NCBI GenBank assembly: GCA_013399115.1
Contig: VXAA01003297.1
Span: 1-64,000, forward strand
DNA: 64,000 nucleotides
DNA from: Anseranas semipalmata
Taxonomy: Eukaryota > Chordata > Aves > Anseriformes > Anseranatidae
Direction of reading: 5' to 3'
Shown here: piece by piece, positions 24,855 through 38,715 of the stretch
Position numbering within the stretch: position 1 is the first letter of the stretch
How the letters are laid out: every line of letters begins with the position of its first letter
Position numbers and translations under genes: made by a program
The notes under the pieces: model-generated
Seen by the model: the letters and a program-made list of their open reading frames with translations, nothing else
What the model was told of the DNA's origin: nothing
Database searches by the model: none

Positions 24855-27800
24855 GTAAGTTAAAGAAAATAAAAAGAATAATAAAAAATTATAAAAAGCA
24901 GAATACAAAATGAATGCATACTCAGTGGATTACTGTAAAAGAAATTTCCCTGATCTGACTCATTTTTCTAATGAAAAGCATTATTTATTTCTGCAAAAAT
25001 CTGTAAACCGATCTTTCCAAGCGAGTTGAACATCTTCCCTAAGTAATTTGCCTTCACGTACAAGCCTTCAGTTTGAAATGTCAGAAAAGGAACAGCTAGC
25101 TATCCATGCAGAAAATTCTACAAGCTGTACTGCTGTCAAATATTCAGATGCATGCATTAACCTAACTAAAACCAGTATGAGCCCCAAATATGACCAAGTT
25201 GACGTGCAGACTTCAGCAAATCTATCAAGGCAGGAGTAAAAGAGATTATACCAGCTCTCCAGATCACAGCATGCCAGAGAAGCAACGCAGTTTTGGAGTT
25301 CGAAAATATCTCTGTAAACAAGTTTTTAATTCATACCATGTTGACCACAGATAGCAGTATTTCTAGTCACACAATGTAAGCCATATCTTCTACATGGAGA
25401 AATAAAGAGCCCCAGATTTTACAATAATGGATGGTCACTTCCTGACAGGTCTAAGATGGGATCAACAACTTGCAACCACGTTCCTAGGCTTTAAGATCAT
25501 TTATCTTTTTTATCCTTTAACTTCTGGCATTATAAGCCATAGCGGATAGTCACCAAAATGTCTATTTTCTGCACATAGGAAACACCAAGAGAGCACAAAC
25601 TCGAATGTAACAGAACCATTAGTCTTTTTTCCCCCTTGCCCTCTCCATCTGCTTGAAACGAATATTCAACCGTTCACCTGCGTGTACATATAAAGAATAC
25701 AGAAGACTTGATGAATGTATTTATTCTTTGGGGAGAATATAAAATAAAAAAAGCAAGTTTTAGAACTGTAACTCAAACACATTTATCGTGCCACTGGCTT
25801 GCTTTAACAGTCCAGAAAGTGAATCCTTAGCAAAACTGTGCGGCACCAACTTGGTGCAGATACCACATATTTTTTTCTAAACTATACTTTTACATTAGTA
25901 ATATAGAGAAAACACTAATTTAGACAATGCTCAGAATTATCCTTAGCACTTAAATAGATTTTCCTTGCTGTTCTTTAAATCTGTTGCTATTACTGGTGTA
26001 GCCAGCACTTGTAGAAGGGTATATTAAATTTTAAAGAATGAGTACAAAATTATTCCAACTTTTATTTTGATTAAAAACATGCTCCCCACTGAAAATATAA
26101 TTATTTCAAATATCTTTTTAAAACCTAGACAACTTACTGTAAGCTTTTTCATTAATAAATTCAATCATATGAGGTTATATTCAAGTTTTACATCTTTACT
26201 GCTGATTAAAAGCAGTCAATCCAAGCAACTTGACTAATTGCCAACATTTCAGCTAAAACCAGTGCTTGTTTACATACTAAGCCATTTTTTCCTCAGTAGT
26301 AAATACCTCTACAAGCAGAAGGACTTTTGTGTTTTTATTTTGTTGTGTATCAGTTCAATGACAAACCTCTTGAAAAATCAGTGTATCAACAGGGAACTGA
26401 AAAGCAGAATTCCTTGTTTTTCCTCCTTCCATTTTACAAGCATAAGTTGGAAGACAAGATCTTCTCTTTCAAAAAGTGTTTTAAAAAGTTATACTAACCA
26501 GAAATATGTTCAATTTATTAATGGAAGATACTAGTTTTGTTTAAGGACCTTCTAAATACTTTCATGTGTTCCAGCAATTTCCTCTTCAAAACACTTATAG
26601 GATACTACTGTTTTATTTTTATCAAACTGTACCAAAGTTATACTAAGAGGAGCAGTGGTGGGGAGAAAGAGGAAGAAATCAAATTGTCCTCAAGGAAGTA
26701 GAAGTACAAAGACAAAAAGATAAAACAGTTTCTTTAAACCGTATTTCCTGCCAATCTCAGAAACTAACTTTGTACTGCGGGGTCTTCCACATCAAGGTAG
26801 GAGACATCACAAATGTGATTGCAGAAATAAAATGCATTTAACAAGCACTTTGGATCTATGGCATTCTATATAACATTTAATGTACACATTTAATACAGAC
26901 ATCATAAATTTGACGTTTGTACATCACAAGTACGTGCTTGAGAAGGGCAGCACAGGAACAAATATATCTAAATAGGTTTGACATCTATGTTTTAGCTAAA
27001 TATTGAAACATAAGAAGGTTCACAGATCAACTTGTAAGCAACTTATCTCACTCCTGTGTAAGATGCCACCCATCAGTTTCTGTGTAAGTAGCAATGGAAA
27101 GCTGAAAAGAGAGCAATTTCCAGCCATCCATACCAATGAGGCATCAGAAGGCAGTTACCTCAGGCAGCTTCTGAGGAAGCATCAGCTTAGGAGAGGGAAC
27201 AGCCACTGGTCAACCAAAACAAAAAGCCTTCTTGGACAATGAACCTGATGCTAATAGTGTCTGGTAGATAGTTTACTTCCTGAAAAGGGACTGGAGAGCC
27301 TGGGGTGGAGGCGGTGTCCGAAATAAAGAGGCTCTGGGATTTTTGGAATTTGGTCAGTATACAAATGCTCTCTGCTTCAAAGTACAGTAAGCTGTTGAAG
27401 ACAGTTTTTTTGTTAGCAATTAGAATTACTATTAAATTATTGGAGAAACCAGTGGTATCACTGGGAATATGTGACAGTATCTACTCTGGGTATTTTGCGA
27501 TACCATGTTTATAAATCTGCAAACTGGAACAGAAAATACACTTTTTTCTTGTTTTGGAAAGACAACGAATCCGTGTAAAGAAGACTCTCGATCAGATGAG
27601 ACTGCAAGTTCAGAAGCAGGGTTTGTGAACTTCCTACGCAGGACAAATACAGATCTCGGAAAAAACAACAAACTAGCCTGTTCTTACCAGAAGACATCTG
27701 GAAGAAAGCACTATAAAATCCCAGGGAAAAGAAGTGTCATACCATTCAAATGTAGAATGCATACTGTTCACAAATCTTTTCCTCTCTCAATATTCAGCAG

Positions 27801-29891
27801 CTGTGTAGGTTAAACACATTTGGATAGTAAGCGGGGACTTTACCTCCAGAGTTGACATTTTTCTGTGTGATCTTGTATGCTGTTGTCTTTTTCCTCAAGT
27901 CATCTAGCTTCAACTTTTCCACATATTAAGAAAATACTTGCAAAATGACAGTACACTAACGGTGTAAGGTAGCTGAGGTACATGGAAAGCCGGTATCTAT
28001 TCATGACAGAGGCAGACACAGCGCTGTATGCTTTGCTGCATCCTAATACACGGTTTGAAAGGAAAATGAGTGAGTAGGTGAAGCGGGGTAACTTAAAAAA
28101 AAAAAAAACATAAAATGATGACTGAAAACATTTTCAAGCATTTTTAAGACTAGCTTGTGAAGTGAATGCCTGATTTTTAATGATTTTTGTATAGAATACT
28201 CAGACTAGGGTTTTCCTGTGAATAATACCTTTAAGTACAAAAAAGTTAAAAAAAAATAAGCAGAACACTAAACTGATAAAACATGGAAGAGCATTGATGG
28301 AACCTTTAGCATTTAAAGTGCTGAATTCTTAAGTATATTCTGTGTGTTTTTCTTGTTATATTGTTCTGAAGTGCTGTATTTTAAGAGGTGCAAGCCAGCT
28401 TTTTCAACATTATTGACTTACCAGTCTTATGGCTAAAACACAGCTGCTTACAGCTACAGAATTCACTGCTGCCTCATCCATTACTACCTACTCAATTGCA
28501 CAATAAAGGGTAATGTTTTTCTGTGCCTCAGGCCCCCCCCTTATACACACAGGTGGAGTTGCCTTCAGATGTGAACTTGTCCTGCCACACCATCGCAGAG
28601 AGTAAAAACACTTGGACAATGTGAAGCGGATGAAAGTATTCCCGAATCCTCAGTTGGACAGGGTATTCCGTTTTTACCTCAAGCGTTAGTTTCATGGTCT
28701 CGTGCCCTCCCGTGTCCTTTCAAATTTCCAAGGATGTAAAAGAAAAAAAAGTCAAAATCAGAATTCTCCTACTCGGATGCCAACACAAGAGCTAGTCTGA
28801 ATTATTACTGGAACTCAGGAACATTCTTACACGTTAACAGAACCACAACACCCTGTGACAAAAACATCCAGTGTGGCCACTACATACATAGCTCACGTCT
28901 CAGCGGTGGCTTGTTAGGATGTTGGACAAAGGACATTTTGTGGGGCACAGTTTTGGAGAGTATTTATCTAATGGGCTACTTATTCTACACAGACATAGAA
29001 AAAACAGCTACGACCTTTACTTTTGAACATAACTGTTGATGTTTCCAAGGAAGGATGTAATTTGCCATGAACTTCAACAGAATTTGAGCTGACACACAAA
29101 CAAGGCACCTCAAATTGGGTTGATAATCTGAATTAGGATTTGGAGGCTACTTTGAAAATCCTAGCATGAACGCTCTCAAAAATCTTCTGTTTTGGCTGGC
29201 ACTGTCAGTGAATTCAAAAGGTGCAGAGATACTTGAGACAAATCTCAATACCTTCCGTAGTGTGGAATGTCCTTAAAACAACAAGCAAAAACTCTGTTGT
29301 GCAGGTATTTAGCTACTGTTTACTTTAAATTTGGAAAGAACAGTGTTTCATTCTACAGGGATATAAGCTACAGCTAGGGTCCTTCATGGAATTTTAACAT
29401 TAAAGAGACCCTTCACAAGGAGACTGCAGTACTTTGTAACAACATTCGGCATTCTCACCAGCCAAAGCTGCCATCTTCAGGATATACCATGGTAGACTTT
29501 CTATAGTTTTCAGCATCACTAGAAAAGAGTAAGATTGGTTGATTTATGCTACTGTGGCAGTGCCGCACATAATATTGGTAGGCTGCTGGAAATGAAGGAA
29601 GACAGGCCTGTTAACTGGCTCCTTAATTTGACATACAAGGAACGGCTGATAGAGCTTGCTGTGCTTTGTCTTAAGACAAACTAAGCAATGGGGCCATGGG
29701 GAGATCATTCTGCTTTGTAAACAAATAGAGAGGTAAGTTTTAGTGAAGACTGAGCCAGACTTCCAGACGTGCTTGCTGGAAGGATGAAAGGCAACAGACA
29801 AATTGCAACAAGGGAAATTCCTACTGAATATAAGGATTATCGAGAGTGATTAAACATTGCAAGAGATGGCCCAAAAATGCTCTAAAATAAT
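24855..29891. other. Putative intron
   Basis: Lies between the two phase-matched exon-like blocks at 24740 and 31204. AT-rich, with an A-run at 28092-28107. A small plus-strand frame at 25048-25239 and another at 27003-27242 have no splice context. A short exon-like motif near 28552 is discussed among rejected items. Confidence 0.4.
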
Positions 29892-30020
29892 CTTGAGCAG
29901 CCTGATGTAACTTTGAAGTTAGACCTAACCTTCAAATCCTGCTCTCCTTTAAGGATAGGATTGGATAAGATGACTTTCAGACATTTTTTCCAACCTAAAT
30001 TACTTTATGAGCCTATGATT
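29892..30020 (+). mobile_element. CR1 LINE 3' end fragment
   Basis: 'tgagcagcctgatgtaactttgaagttagaccta', 'ggattggataagatgactttcagaca', 'ttccaacctaaattac' and 'gcctatgatt' follow the CR1 3' end consensus of the form 'gagcaacctgatctagttgaaga...ggttggactagatgacctt...ttccaacctaaatgattctatgatt'. It is 5' truncated and old. Confidence 0.85.
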
Positions 30021-31203
30021 CCTGTTTCCAGCTTATACCATTTTATCTACAGCTTTCTTTTAATTATAGTGTGAGACAAATCCAGGAAGACATTGCATAT
30101 TCCTTCTGAAGTCTTAAAGAACGATGTAAAATAACATGACCAAATTTAACACAATAATTTTGTGATCTTCACAGGTTGCAATCGTTTCCTGGCCTGTCTG
30201 CAATTTTGTTGCCTCAGCATCTACATAAATCTGTCAAGCCAGGAAACAGGCTATCCAATATGGCTAATCAATGATACTTAGTAAATGATTGAAATGATCT
30301 TGCTTTGTGCAAAATACTTAGGTAGTTGAAAACATTTCTCTATAAAACAGCAGGTAGGGAATGGTCAACTGAGGTGCATCAGATAGTGGTAACAGCTTCG
30401 CCTACCTTGCAAATAAGCATATGAACTTGGCTTGCTTTATCTGAATAGCTGCTGCCTCCAGCAGCCATCTCCTTGTGTCAGTCAACCACTTACATTTTTT
30501 TTGGTTACAAAATGAGTAATTTTTTTTATTACTTCCCTTTCACTAACAGACCCCTTTCACTAATAGAAAGTGTGCAAGTACTTCAAATCTGCAAAGTAAG
30601 AATTTCTCAAATGGACTGCTCCTCTTCTGGAGGAGAAGCACGGCCCAAGGTGGCCTTTATCAGCCTCAGTCCTCTGCGTGAGCCCATGCAGACTCATGAA
30701 GCGTAGGTTTCAGAGTAAGCAGCAGCCCTCATTGCTGCACAACCATGATGCTGGCACAGCACATAAACCACAAATCTTTCACAGGCCTTGAGACAGGTAT
30801 GCCCATTCCATATTTCACTTGTACTAAGGATTTTGAATGGGTAACTTCATAAATAGCTTCAATTGAAATGACTTATATTCATGTTGTAAATGACCAGTCT
30901 AAAGACCTCGTTTACAGTCTAAAAGGATAATTCCTCCCCACAAAGCTGACAGATACTAGCAGACAGCAGGAGTTCTCAGTTATTATCCACATCAACCAAA
31001 AAAATCTTAAAATGCTACAACCCTTAGTACAATAGGTTTGCTTGAGGGAACCATTCAATACAGCAAAAGAAAGGTTTGTGAGATTAAACTTTTTTTTTTT
31101 TNNNNNNNNNNNNNTTTTTTTTTTTAATACTAGAAGGTACACTTGCAATGCCAAGTTTTTCGCCCTGAGTCAAACTGAGTTGAAATACTCTGTTTCATTT
31201 CAG
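30021..31203. other. Putative intron with a short assembly gap
   Basis: AT-rich. A T-run broken by 13 N at 31102-31114 shows a homopolymer of uncertain length. No supported exon before the acceptor at 31203. Confidence 0.45.
31102..31114. other. Assembly gap (13 N) inside a T-run
   Basis: T-runs flank the N block on both sides (31091-31101 and 31115-31125). The gap is most easily explained by an unresolved homopolymer length, so the true length is unknown. Confidence 0.98.
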
Positions 31204-31301
31204 AAATAAAGTGCCAGAAGTCATCCATGGATGCTGGCTCCTTGTAATCCATTATGCAGCTGTACTTTTGCAAAAGAAATTTCACATGAAACCAGGGCTA
31301 G
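31204..31301 (+). CDS. Candidate internal exon, phase-matched partner of 24740-24854
   Basis: A strong acceptor (CTGTTTCATTTCAG) ends at 31203 and a strong donor (AG/GTAAGAG) follows at 31302. The first base completes the codon left open by the block at 24740 (CA + A), after which 32 codons are open: NKVPEVIHGCWLL, then VIHYAAVLLQ, then KKFHMKPGL, with one base left over. The VIHGCWLLVIHYAAVLLQ stretch could span a membrane, so with the preceding exon the peptide would carry two hydrophobic segments joined by a short polar loop. Two good splice-site pairs plus phase agreement is better than chance, but no homology is recognised. The candidate terminal block at 40230 continues in phase. Confidence 0.45.
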
Positions 31302-31831
31302 GTAAGAGCTACTGCTTCTCTGAAAGTCTCTCAGAAGTATCTTTTTATCTTATTTATGTATTTATTTTCGTTGCCCATTCAAACCTTATTCGAGTCTCCC
31401 GGAATGCAGTTAGATATTAAGAAATTGATGCATTTGCCTAAGGTTAACACTTGCTGACTGCGTCAGCACTCTGGTAAAAGTTAGCTCCCTCACAGGTCAG
31501 TCGCTGAAACCATATCTTCCGAACGCAATGTCAGTACACTTATCCAGATCAAGATATATATGAAAGGCAATTAAATTAACAAGGCCGACTTTTTAGGAAA
31601 GCAAATTAGAAGCACTTAAAAAAAAAATCCATCTGCATAGCTGTCGAGGGAGTAAACTCTAGGAAGTCCAATGAACAGCTAGAAAAGGAAGGACACATCT
31701 TCAGCTAGTGCAGCTATTTCCATAGCAGACATCTGACTCTACATTCAAACTTCTAACTACTTCTTTTCACTAACAAGCTCCAATTTTAATTCAAACCAAA
31801 CAGGATGACAACAGTAAACACATAGATATAC

Positions 31832-32297
31832 AGAATCACAGAGATGTGGAGGATGGAAGGGATCTCTGGAGGTCGTTAATCCCACCACCTTGCTCAAAGC
31901 AGGGTTAACTACAGCAGGTTGCTCAGGGTTGTGGCCAGCTGGGTTTTGAGTATTTTACAGCACGAAGAAGGCACAACCTCTCTGGGCAGCCTGTTCCATT
32001 GCTTGACCAAACCATACAGTTTAAAAAAAAAAAAAAAAAATTGTGTTCCCCCCCTTACATTTGAACGGAATTTTCTGTATTTCAGTTTGTGCCCATTGCC
32101 GCTTGCCCCACTGGCACTGCTCAAGTCTTCCTTACACCCCTCATCAGGTATCTACACCCGCGGATAAGTGCGCCCAACCCCGACCCTTCTCATCTCTACA
32201 CTGAACAGTCCCAGCTCTCTCAGCTTCTCCTCATTTGTCAGATGTTCCAGCCCCTGTCCGTAGCCCTCCACTAGGCCTGCTCCAGGATGCCCAGCTA
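31832..32297 (-). mobile_element. CR1 LINE 3' portion
   Basis: On the plus strand it begins with the reversed CR1 tail ('agaatcacagagatg...ggatggaagggatctctggagg') and continues through 'ccaccttgctcaaagcagg', 'acaacctctctgggcagcctgttcc', 'catttgaacggaattttctg...tttgtgcccattgc' and 'ctgaacagtcccagctctctcagc'. These are successive parts of a CR1 3' region in reverse. An 18-base A-run (32023-32040) has grown inside it. Decayed, no open frame. Confidence 0.93.
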
Positions 32298-35200
32298 ATA
32301 CCTAATGGAAGTTGGTAATAATATGAAGAGGCAATTTCAGATTATTTTTTTTTCCTTTTGAGATCTGTACAGAAAAGATTTGAAGACAACACAGCCTTTT
32401 TGGAGTAAATTAAGGATATAAATTACTGGTCCGTTGTGTGATTATCATCTGTTTATCCCAGACGACAGATCAATGTTGCTTACAACAAGAATTAAGCTCT
32501 ACCTAGGCAGACAATTTGATTAGGTAGATGAAAAACAGATTGTGGGTAGAAAAAGATTCAAGTGACCATCTAAAATTTAAGAGTAATACTCACATCAGAA
32601 TATTCCTGACATTATACTACAATTGCACAAAATAATTATCTTAATCTCTTAGTTGCATTACTGAAATTGCACTTTTGGATTTTTATCCAATTCTTATTTG
32701 ATAGACAAATAAACACAAATTTATTAGTTTAGAAAATAAAAAGTAACTCCCGCCTATCACTAACCTCATTCTCTTTCCAGTAACCAAAGTTTTGGAGAAA
32801 AGAGAGATTGTAAGGCACTTGAAAAGCTCTAATTAGAAATCAGGTCAACTGTAAAATAACTGTAGCTTCCACTTGCACCTAAAATAAGACAGTAAACAAA
32901 AGGCTAGGATAAATCCAATACAACGTCCCTCGTAATCACTATAATAACGTGTTTCATTGTACTACTATAAACCTAAATAAGCAATTCAGAAGAGCAGAAA
33001 TCTAACTCCTGCTTTGTATTTCTGCTCTGATTTCCTTCTGGAACTTTCTGAAAGTTTCTACTTCAACAAGCTTTGTATTTCTTGGTACCACAGTAAGTTG
33101 GGCAGTCTGAATAGAAAGAAATAGCAGCAATTACTTTGAGAAGTTTGGCTCGCTTCCATGATGGAAAAAAATGTGCATGCTCAGCACTAGAACTTCCCTG
33201 AGCTCATCTTGGCTACCTCAGAAACATTTTCTCACTGTCCCAGAGGCAGTGAACTTACAGTTGCTAGCTTATCTGAAAGGTAAGGACGACCTTCACCTCA
33301 GCCAAATCCTAGCCTTTCTGCAACAAGTATACTGCTGATCAAAGAGACAACAGAATTCCTTCTCATGAAGAGACATCCAATTAGGCACAGAGGAAAAAAA
33401 AAAGATTTGTGCTGTGGATTTCCCAAAGACCATCTTCTTGCTTGCTCCAAAAGGTAGGTCAGGTAAAACATTGAACTGTGATATCAACATTGAATTACCG
33501 TTGCATTAGCTGAAGAATACAGAAGACAGCCATCACTGCAATACGTCTTTAGGACAAAGTTCTGCTCTTCTACTACTGGATTTCAGTCTGAAGTCATAGC
33601 AAAAGCCATTTCTCTATGCCTTTTACTTATGGAAATCTGTCCTTTTTTTTTCTCTGAACAAGCTTTTTTCCCTAAAGCGATTAGCATCTTAAATTGTTCA
33701 TCCTTGAAAGAGCATTTTGTTTACAATTTCAGTTCCTTTATTAAAACACGTTTTAAAGAAGGCTCATATTTCAAAGAAGACCAACCTACCATATGCACAT
33801 CAAGAGGAAAGCCCTGGTTCTAGCATATTTCAAATTACTTCACTGAAGAAGAAATGTACAAAAGCTTCATGTACAAATTTTCACTTTAAAAATAAAAAGT
33901 AGAACTCACTACCTCAGCACTAAGCTTCCAGAATGGTTATCCCTTTCACAACAAATTCTGATTTACCTTCTGAAATTGCAAAGCATATTTCTATGCTTTT
34001 AAATTTAAGGCAAGTCAACATCCTGATCTTTTTTTCCAGCCACCATCCACTATTAAATATGGATATTTAAGGAACCAAAAGGGCAAGCACCAAACGAACA
34101 ACCAATGCTTCCAGCACATTTAAACAAGAGTGCTTCACACCATTTACTATGGTAAGGCCCTTTTTAAATAAACGTGTGACTCACTGTTTGTTTTCTTCAC
34201 CAGGAGGTGGAGTCTTGCCATGCCCCTCCATTACAAAATCCTCATGTTCCATCTGCAAAGGCAAGCATTGCAGGTCAGAAATTGGTGGAGCAAAACGCAC
34301 ATCACCTAAAGTGGCCCTTTTCCATATGCAACAACTTAAGGCAGCCACTTTATCAGAGCGACTGGTCCAGAACAGACCATGTAGTTTCTTAGCAACATAT
34401 GTACATCTCCATCCCCATTGCTATGGTATCATTTTATAGCACAGTTCTCAGAAAATCTTACAAGGGAAGAAGAATGATTTAATGGCTACGGCAGGAGACC
34501 TATCGGTCAGGATAAGTATGTTCTAAATCTTGTTCTATTGTGGACTTCCTTCATTATTCTGAGTAACCATGACTTCTACCGCTTCTTCCTTATGTATAAA
34601 GTAGGAATTAAAAAAAAACTACATTTGTACATTTGTCTATGAAAATATCATTCTCAAAAAAATCGGATTTTTTTTTTTTAAGAACTTTATTAACCGCAGA
34701 TAGAAACTGCTGTAAGAGCAGAGTATTATTTGTGAAAAACAACTTTTATACGAAAGACTTTCACTGCACATGCATAGCTTAGTTAGTAGGGCAAAAAAAA
34801 GAGGCCTAAGGGAACCTCAAATAAATTCTGTTCCAATGACAACATAAGGTAGGCATTTCCTTTGGCTCACATGATAAAAGATTCCAAGGGCACTAAGGAA
34901 GTTTTCTGCTTAATTGTTTGCTTTTTAAATACAGTTTTAGCATACATTTTCAGTAATTTCTTCAGCCAGAAAGGGGAATTACACTGTATTTGATCATTAA
35001 TTATGCACGCTTCATTTAATTACTTCATTCAGCCAGAAGTTTTTGCAAAGGTAGCAGAATGTTCTCTTTCCACGAAAATTCAACACATGCACTTTGTATT
35101 TCATACGAACATCCAGACATACGGTTAGCAATGCTCCACTGTACATGAAGTCAGCAAGCAGGCCACACTGCAATGTACAACAAATAGAGCAAATAAATCA

Positions 35201-36984
35201 TAATCACTCACAAATCCATGACCCACTGCATTACACTGGGAAAGTAGAGGAGAGCACTATTCAGTCAGTAAAGAGAACATATTCTAGTTATTCTTCTAAG
35301 GAGGAAAACAAAACCAAACAAAACCCACAACACAACCAACAACCACTACCCCAGCCCTTCCCATGTGTCCCTACCCTCTCCTAAGAAGAGGCAACTTTAC
35401 TCATTTCTACCTTGATCCCATTGACAGGTCAAAAACGCTGGCAAAAAAACATTATGTGCACGCTGACATCTAACAAGGATAACAGAAACTATATTATTTG
35501 CCTGCACAGACACAGCCCTAAGCAAAACCACAAATGAACTGAGAAACTGAGGAACTATAAGCTGGTAATGATATCCTGAAGACAGAGAGTCAATCAAAGA
35601 AGTATAAAGTAATTTCACATTTGTGAACATGCACCCCATGTGACCCAGAGTCAAAACACTGTTTTGTTTAGAAGCAAAGTTTGAAGCAAAAAATTTTGCA
35701 TTACAATTTCGTGAAAACTCGCCCTTTTATGCTTGTATTCCCAACATATCAAACACATTAAAATCTGTTTGTACCTCAGTCTACATCTGCTTCTCAGGAA
35801 CTCTAACATCTGCACTCAAACTGTGAAGTGGAAGAAAAAGGTATTCCATAAATTGTATTGTTGCCAATGTTAAAAAAAAAAAAAAAAAAAAAAGTAGGAC
35901 AACTGGTAAAATAGCTACAGATTTGTGGCCACACAGCAAAACAGCATGGTTCTATTGAGTGAGGGTAAATGTTTAAGAGGTACTCTTACACAACCTGAAA
36001 TTGGGTTGTATTTTAGCACGTTTTAGTCTATGTTCAGGTGGGTTGAGGAAAGCCTCTTGGTGGTATGAGACGAGTACAATTCACATGAACGGTAAGCAAG
36101 GGAACTGTTTGTGGCCAGTACCAGGAAGAAAGATGAAGTACAATGTTTGGGAGTAAAGGAGAATTGCATACAGCGTGTATAATGCTGAACTAATGAGACT
36201 CCCATATAAAATGGAAATCCAGTTTAATGAAGCTGTAGAAGAGTAGAGGTTGTAAAAGCTCAAGTATAAAACTAGAAAGATTTTAACACCAACAAAAATT
36301 TAGAAAGGAAGAGGAATTTATTTTATTAAATCAAAACCAAAGAATCTGAATGACAACCGCAACATCTAGTAGATCAACACCAAGACAAGGCAACTGCCAA
36401 AGTATTGCCAATAAAACTGCTGCTTTACTATGAATTTTAAGTAAATGCTAGTGGAATAGCTGTTCAGCAACATTATTAACTAGCATGCATATCTATCAAA
36501 ATTACCATTAAAAAGAGAAGTAGGCAAATAAGAACTACAAATTGCCTGAGCTAGAGACAACATTCTTGCGAGTCCAGACACAATCTGTTTTAAAACAACT
36601 TAAAAAAAAAAAAATCTACTTTAAATGTTAATCAGCTTACTTCAGATACTAGGTAAAACTATCAAAAATGACTAAAATCTACATTATTAAAAAAAAACTG
36701 AAGAAAAAAAAGAGCTAGGCTTCTTGTAATTTAGAGAAAGGTAATGGCAAAGTTTCTCATGAGAAGTTCACGAAGAAAATTAATCAGAGCAAGAAAGTAC
36801 TCATGAACATGGAAACTGCTGAATACAGGAAATAAAGATTAATTGGTAGGTTTTCACTGTGAAAAAAAGCTAACAATGAAATGCCTCAAGACACTAGAAG
36901 AGGACATGGGAACTTTAAGAAATCGAGTATCAGAGAACTAGAAAACACTTGTTAGAATGAACAATTAGACTGGTAAAAAAACAG
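32298..36984. other. Putative intron or intergenic stretch
   Basis: AT-rich. Plus-strand donor-like sites at about 33281 and 33455, and an acceptor/donor pair around 34040-34147, do not enclose an open frame. A 23-base A-run lies at about 35871-35893. No supported exon. Confidence 0.45.
35871..35893. repeat. Poly(A) run
   Basis: Long uninterrupted A-run. No retroposed gene body was recognised on its 5' side. Confidence 0.9.
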
Positions 36985-37989
36985 TTGGGTGGTCAGTCTC
37001 AGAGTATAATAGTGAGTTGTATGCTACCTGGAGGTTGATAAAAAGTGGGATGCTGTATGGGTCTATTCTAGGACTGGTCCATAAAACATCTTTATCAATG
37101 GCTTGAAGGACCGATAAGGGTGTATTCTGCTCAGGTTTTTAAGATAATGCCAAACTGGGGTGGAAAGGTCCCGTCAACTTTCCCAAGGGCAGGGCTGTAA
37201 GTGAGAGGGACCCAGGCAGGGTAGAGGAACGGACCGACAAGAACTATGAATTCAGAAAGGACAACTGCAAAGCCCCACACCTGAGAGGCCCTGGCAATGA
37301 TACAGGCTGGGGAATGACTGGCTAGGAAGCAGCTCTGTGGAAAAGGTCTTGGCAGATAACAAGCGGATCATGAGCCAGCAGCATGCCCTGGCAGGAAAGG
37401 CCAACAGTATCCCAGGCTTTACTAGTAAGAGCCTTGCCAGTAGATGAGGGAACTGATTATGCCCTCTACTCAGTGCTCAATAGACCGTATCTGGAATAAT
37501 GCACCTAGTTTTGCCCCTCCCAAGAAAACACAAGAAACACATCCATGAAGTGGACCAACTTCTGCAGCAGAGACCACCAAGGTGCTCAGAGGCTGCAGCA
37601 CTTGCTGTGTGAGGAGAGGCTGAGGGAGCTGGGCTTGTTCAGCTCGAGGACGCCTTCGGGAGGACCTAACAGCAACCTGTCTGTACCTACAAAGAGGTCA
37701 ACAAGGAGCTAGGCCCACCACAGTGGGCCTGGGGGAAACAACGAGCACAAGCTGGAACAAGAGAAGTCCAGGTTGGGTATGAGAAGACTGATCTTCACCG
37801 TAAGGACAGTCAAGAAGTGGAAGAGGTTCTCTAGAGAAATTCTGCAGTCTCCATGTTTCAAGGTTTTCAAGGCCAGACAGGATAAAATCCCTTGTAAGCT
37901 GGTCTGACCTCACAACTGACCCTAGCAGGAGGTTAAACTAGAGACCTCCCGAAGTCCCTTCCAATCTGAATTTCCCAGTGATCCTATGA
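36985..37989 (+). mobile_element. CR1 LINE fragment: reverse transcriptase C-terminus and 3' end
   Basis: The order is: 'gggtctattctaggactggt...aacatctttatcaatgg' (the GSVLGPVLFNIFINDL-type palm region), a decayed catalytic box around 37136-37160 where the expected FADDTKLG reads like F-x-DNAKLG, 'ggccaacagtatcccaggc' (KANRILG-type thumb), 'gtgaggagaggctgagggagctgggcttgttcagc' (ERLRELGLFS-type), and the 3' end with 'ccctagcaggaggttaaactagagacctc...cccttccaatctgaattt'. Frameshifts and stops run throughout, so it is inactive. The start is approximate because the first 100 bases are badly diverged. Confidence 0.93.
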
Positions 37990-38715
37990 ACACAAGGACA
38001 GTTTAATGTTGAGAGGTAATATACAGCAGAAAAGGAAACTACTGAATTCCCAACCCAGCAAGAACCTGCATTTCAATGTGGAAAGGTCTAAGTAAAATCT
38101 CTTAGAAAGTATTTACATGATCAAAAAAACAAGAACGAGAAAAACTAAATTATTCCGTATTTCTTCCTGCATTACTTGTTGGCAATGACTGTAACAGATC
38201 CATAGTATGTCCTCCTTTAGAATACTGTCTACGGGTACAACCGCTGAAGGCTTAGAAACCTTCCACAACGCTCTAAGAATGAGAGCTCAGAAAAAAGAAA
38301 GGTCTGAGGCAGAGAATAGATTTTACATGAATAAAACCCAACACTTGGGCTTTGGATCTCCCGTAAGACAAGACGACATATGACTGATGCATACACAAGA
38401 AAGCGGTAGAAAGTAGTTTGACAGTGTTGTAACATGTCACTCCTTCACTACCCCAATATAAATAAAACCTAACCTAATCAAAGAGCAACAAAAGAGGAAA
38501 TAAGGTTATTTGTAAAATATACTTATTAATAAGCAGACAAATAACTTGTACAAACATAACTTGCAACCCTGACTTTTGCAAGTCCTTGTAGATTGTATGC
38601 TTTTATCTATCTATACAAATATGAAGATCTATTTGTGTACTAGAGGATTACAAAACATGAGCAATACAAGCTTTACTGTTTCTGACAAGATCGTTTTTAG
38701 AAAGTGAAAGGGACA

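Noticed and set aside
28552..28622. Short plus-strand reading VELPSDVNLSCHTIAES… after CACAG
   Set aside because: The acceptor is weak, the frame stops after 23 codons and there is no other support.
34040..34147. Plus-strand block with a good acceptor and a GTAAGG donor
   Set aside because: All three frames contain a stop before the donor.
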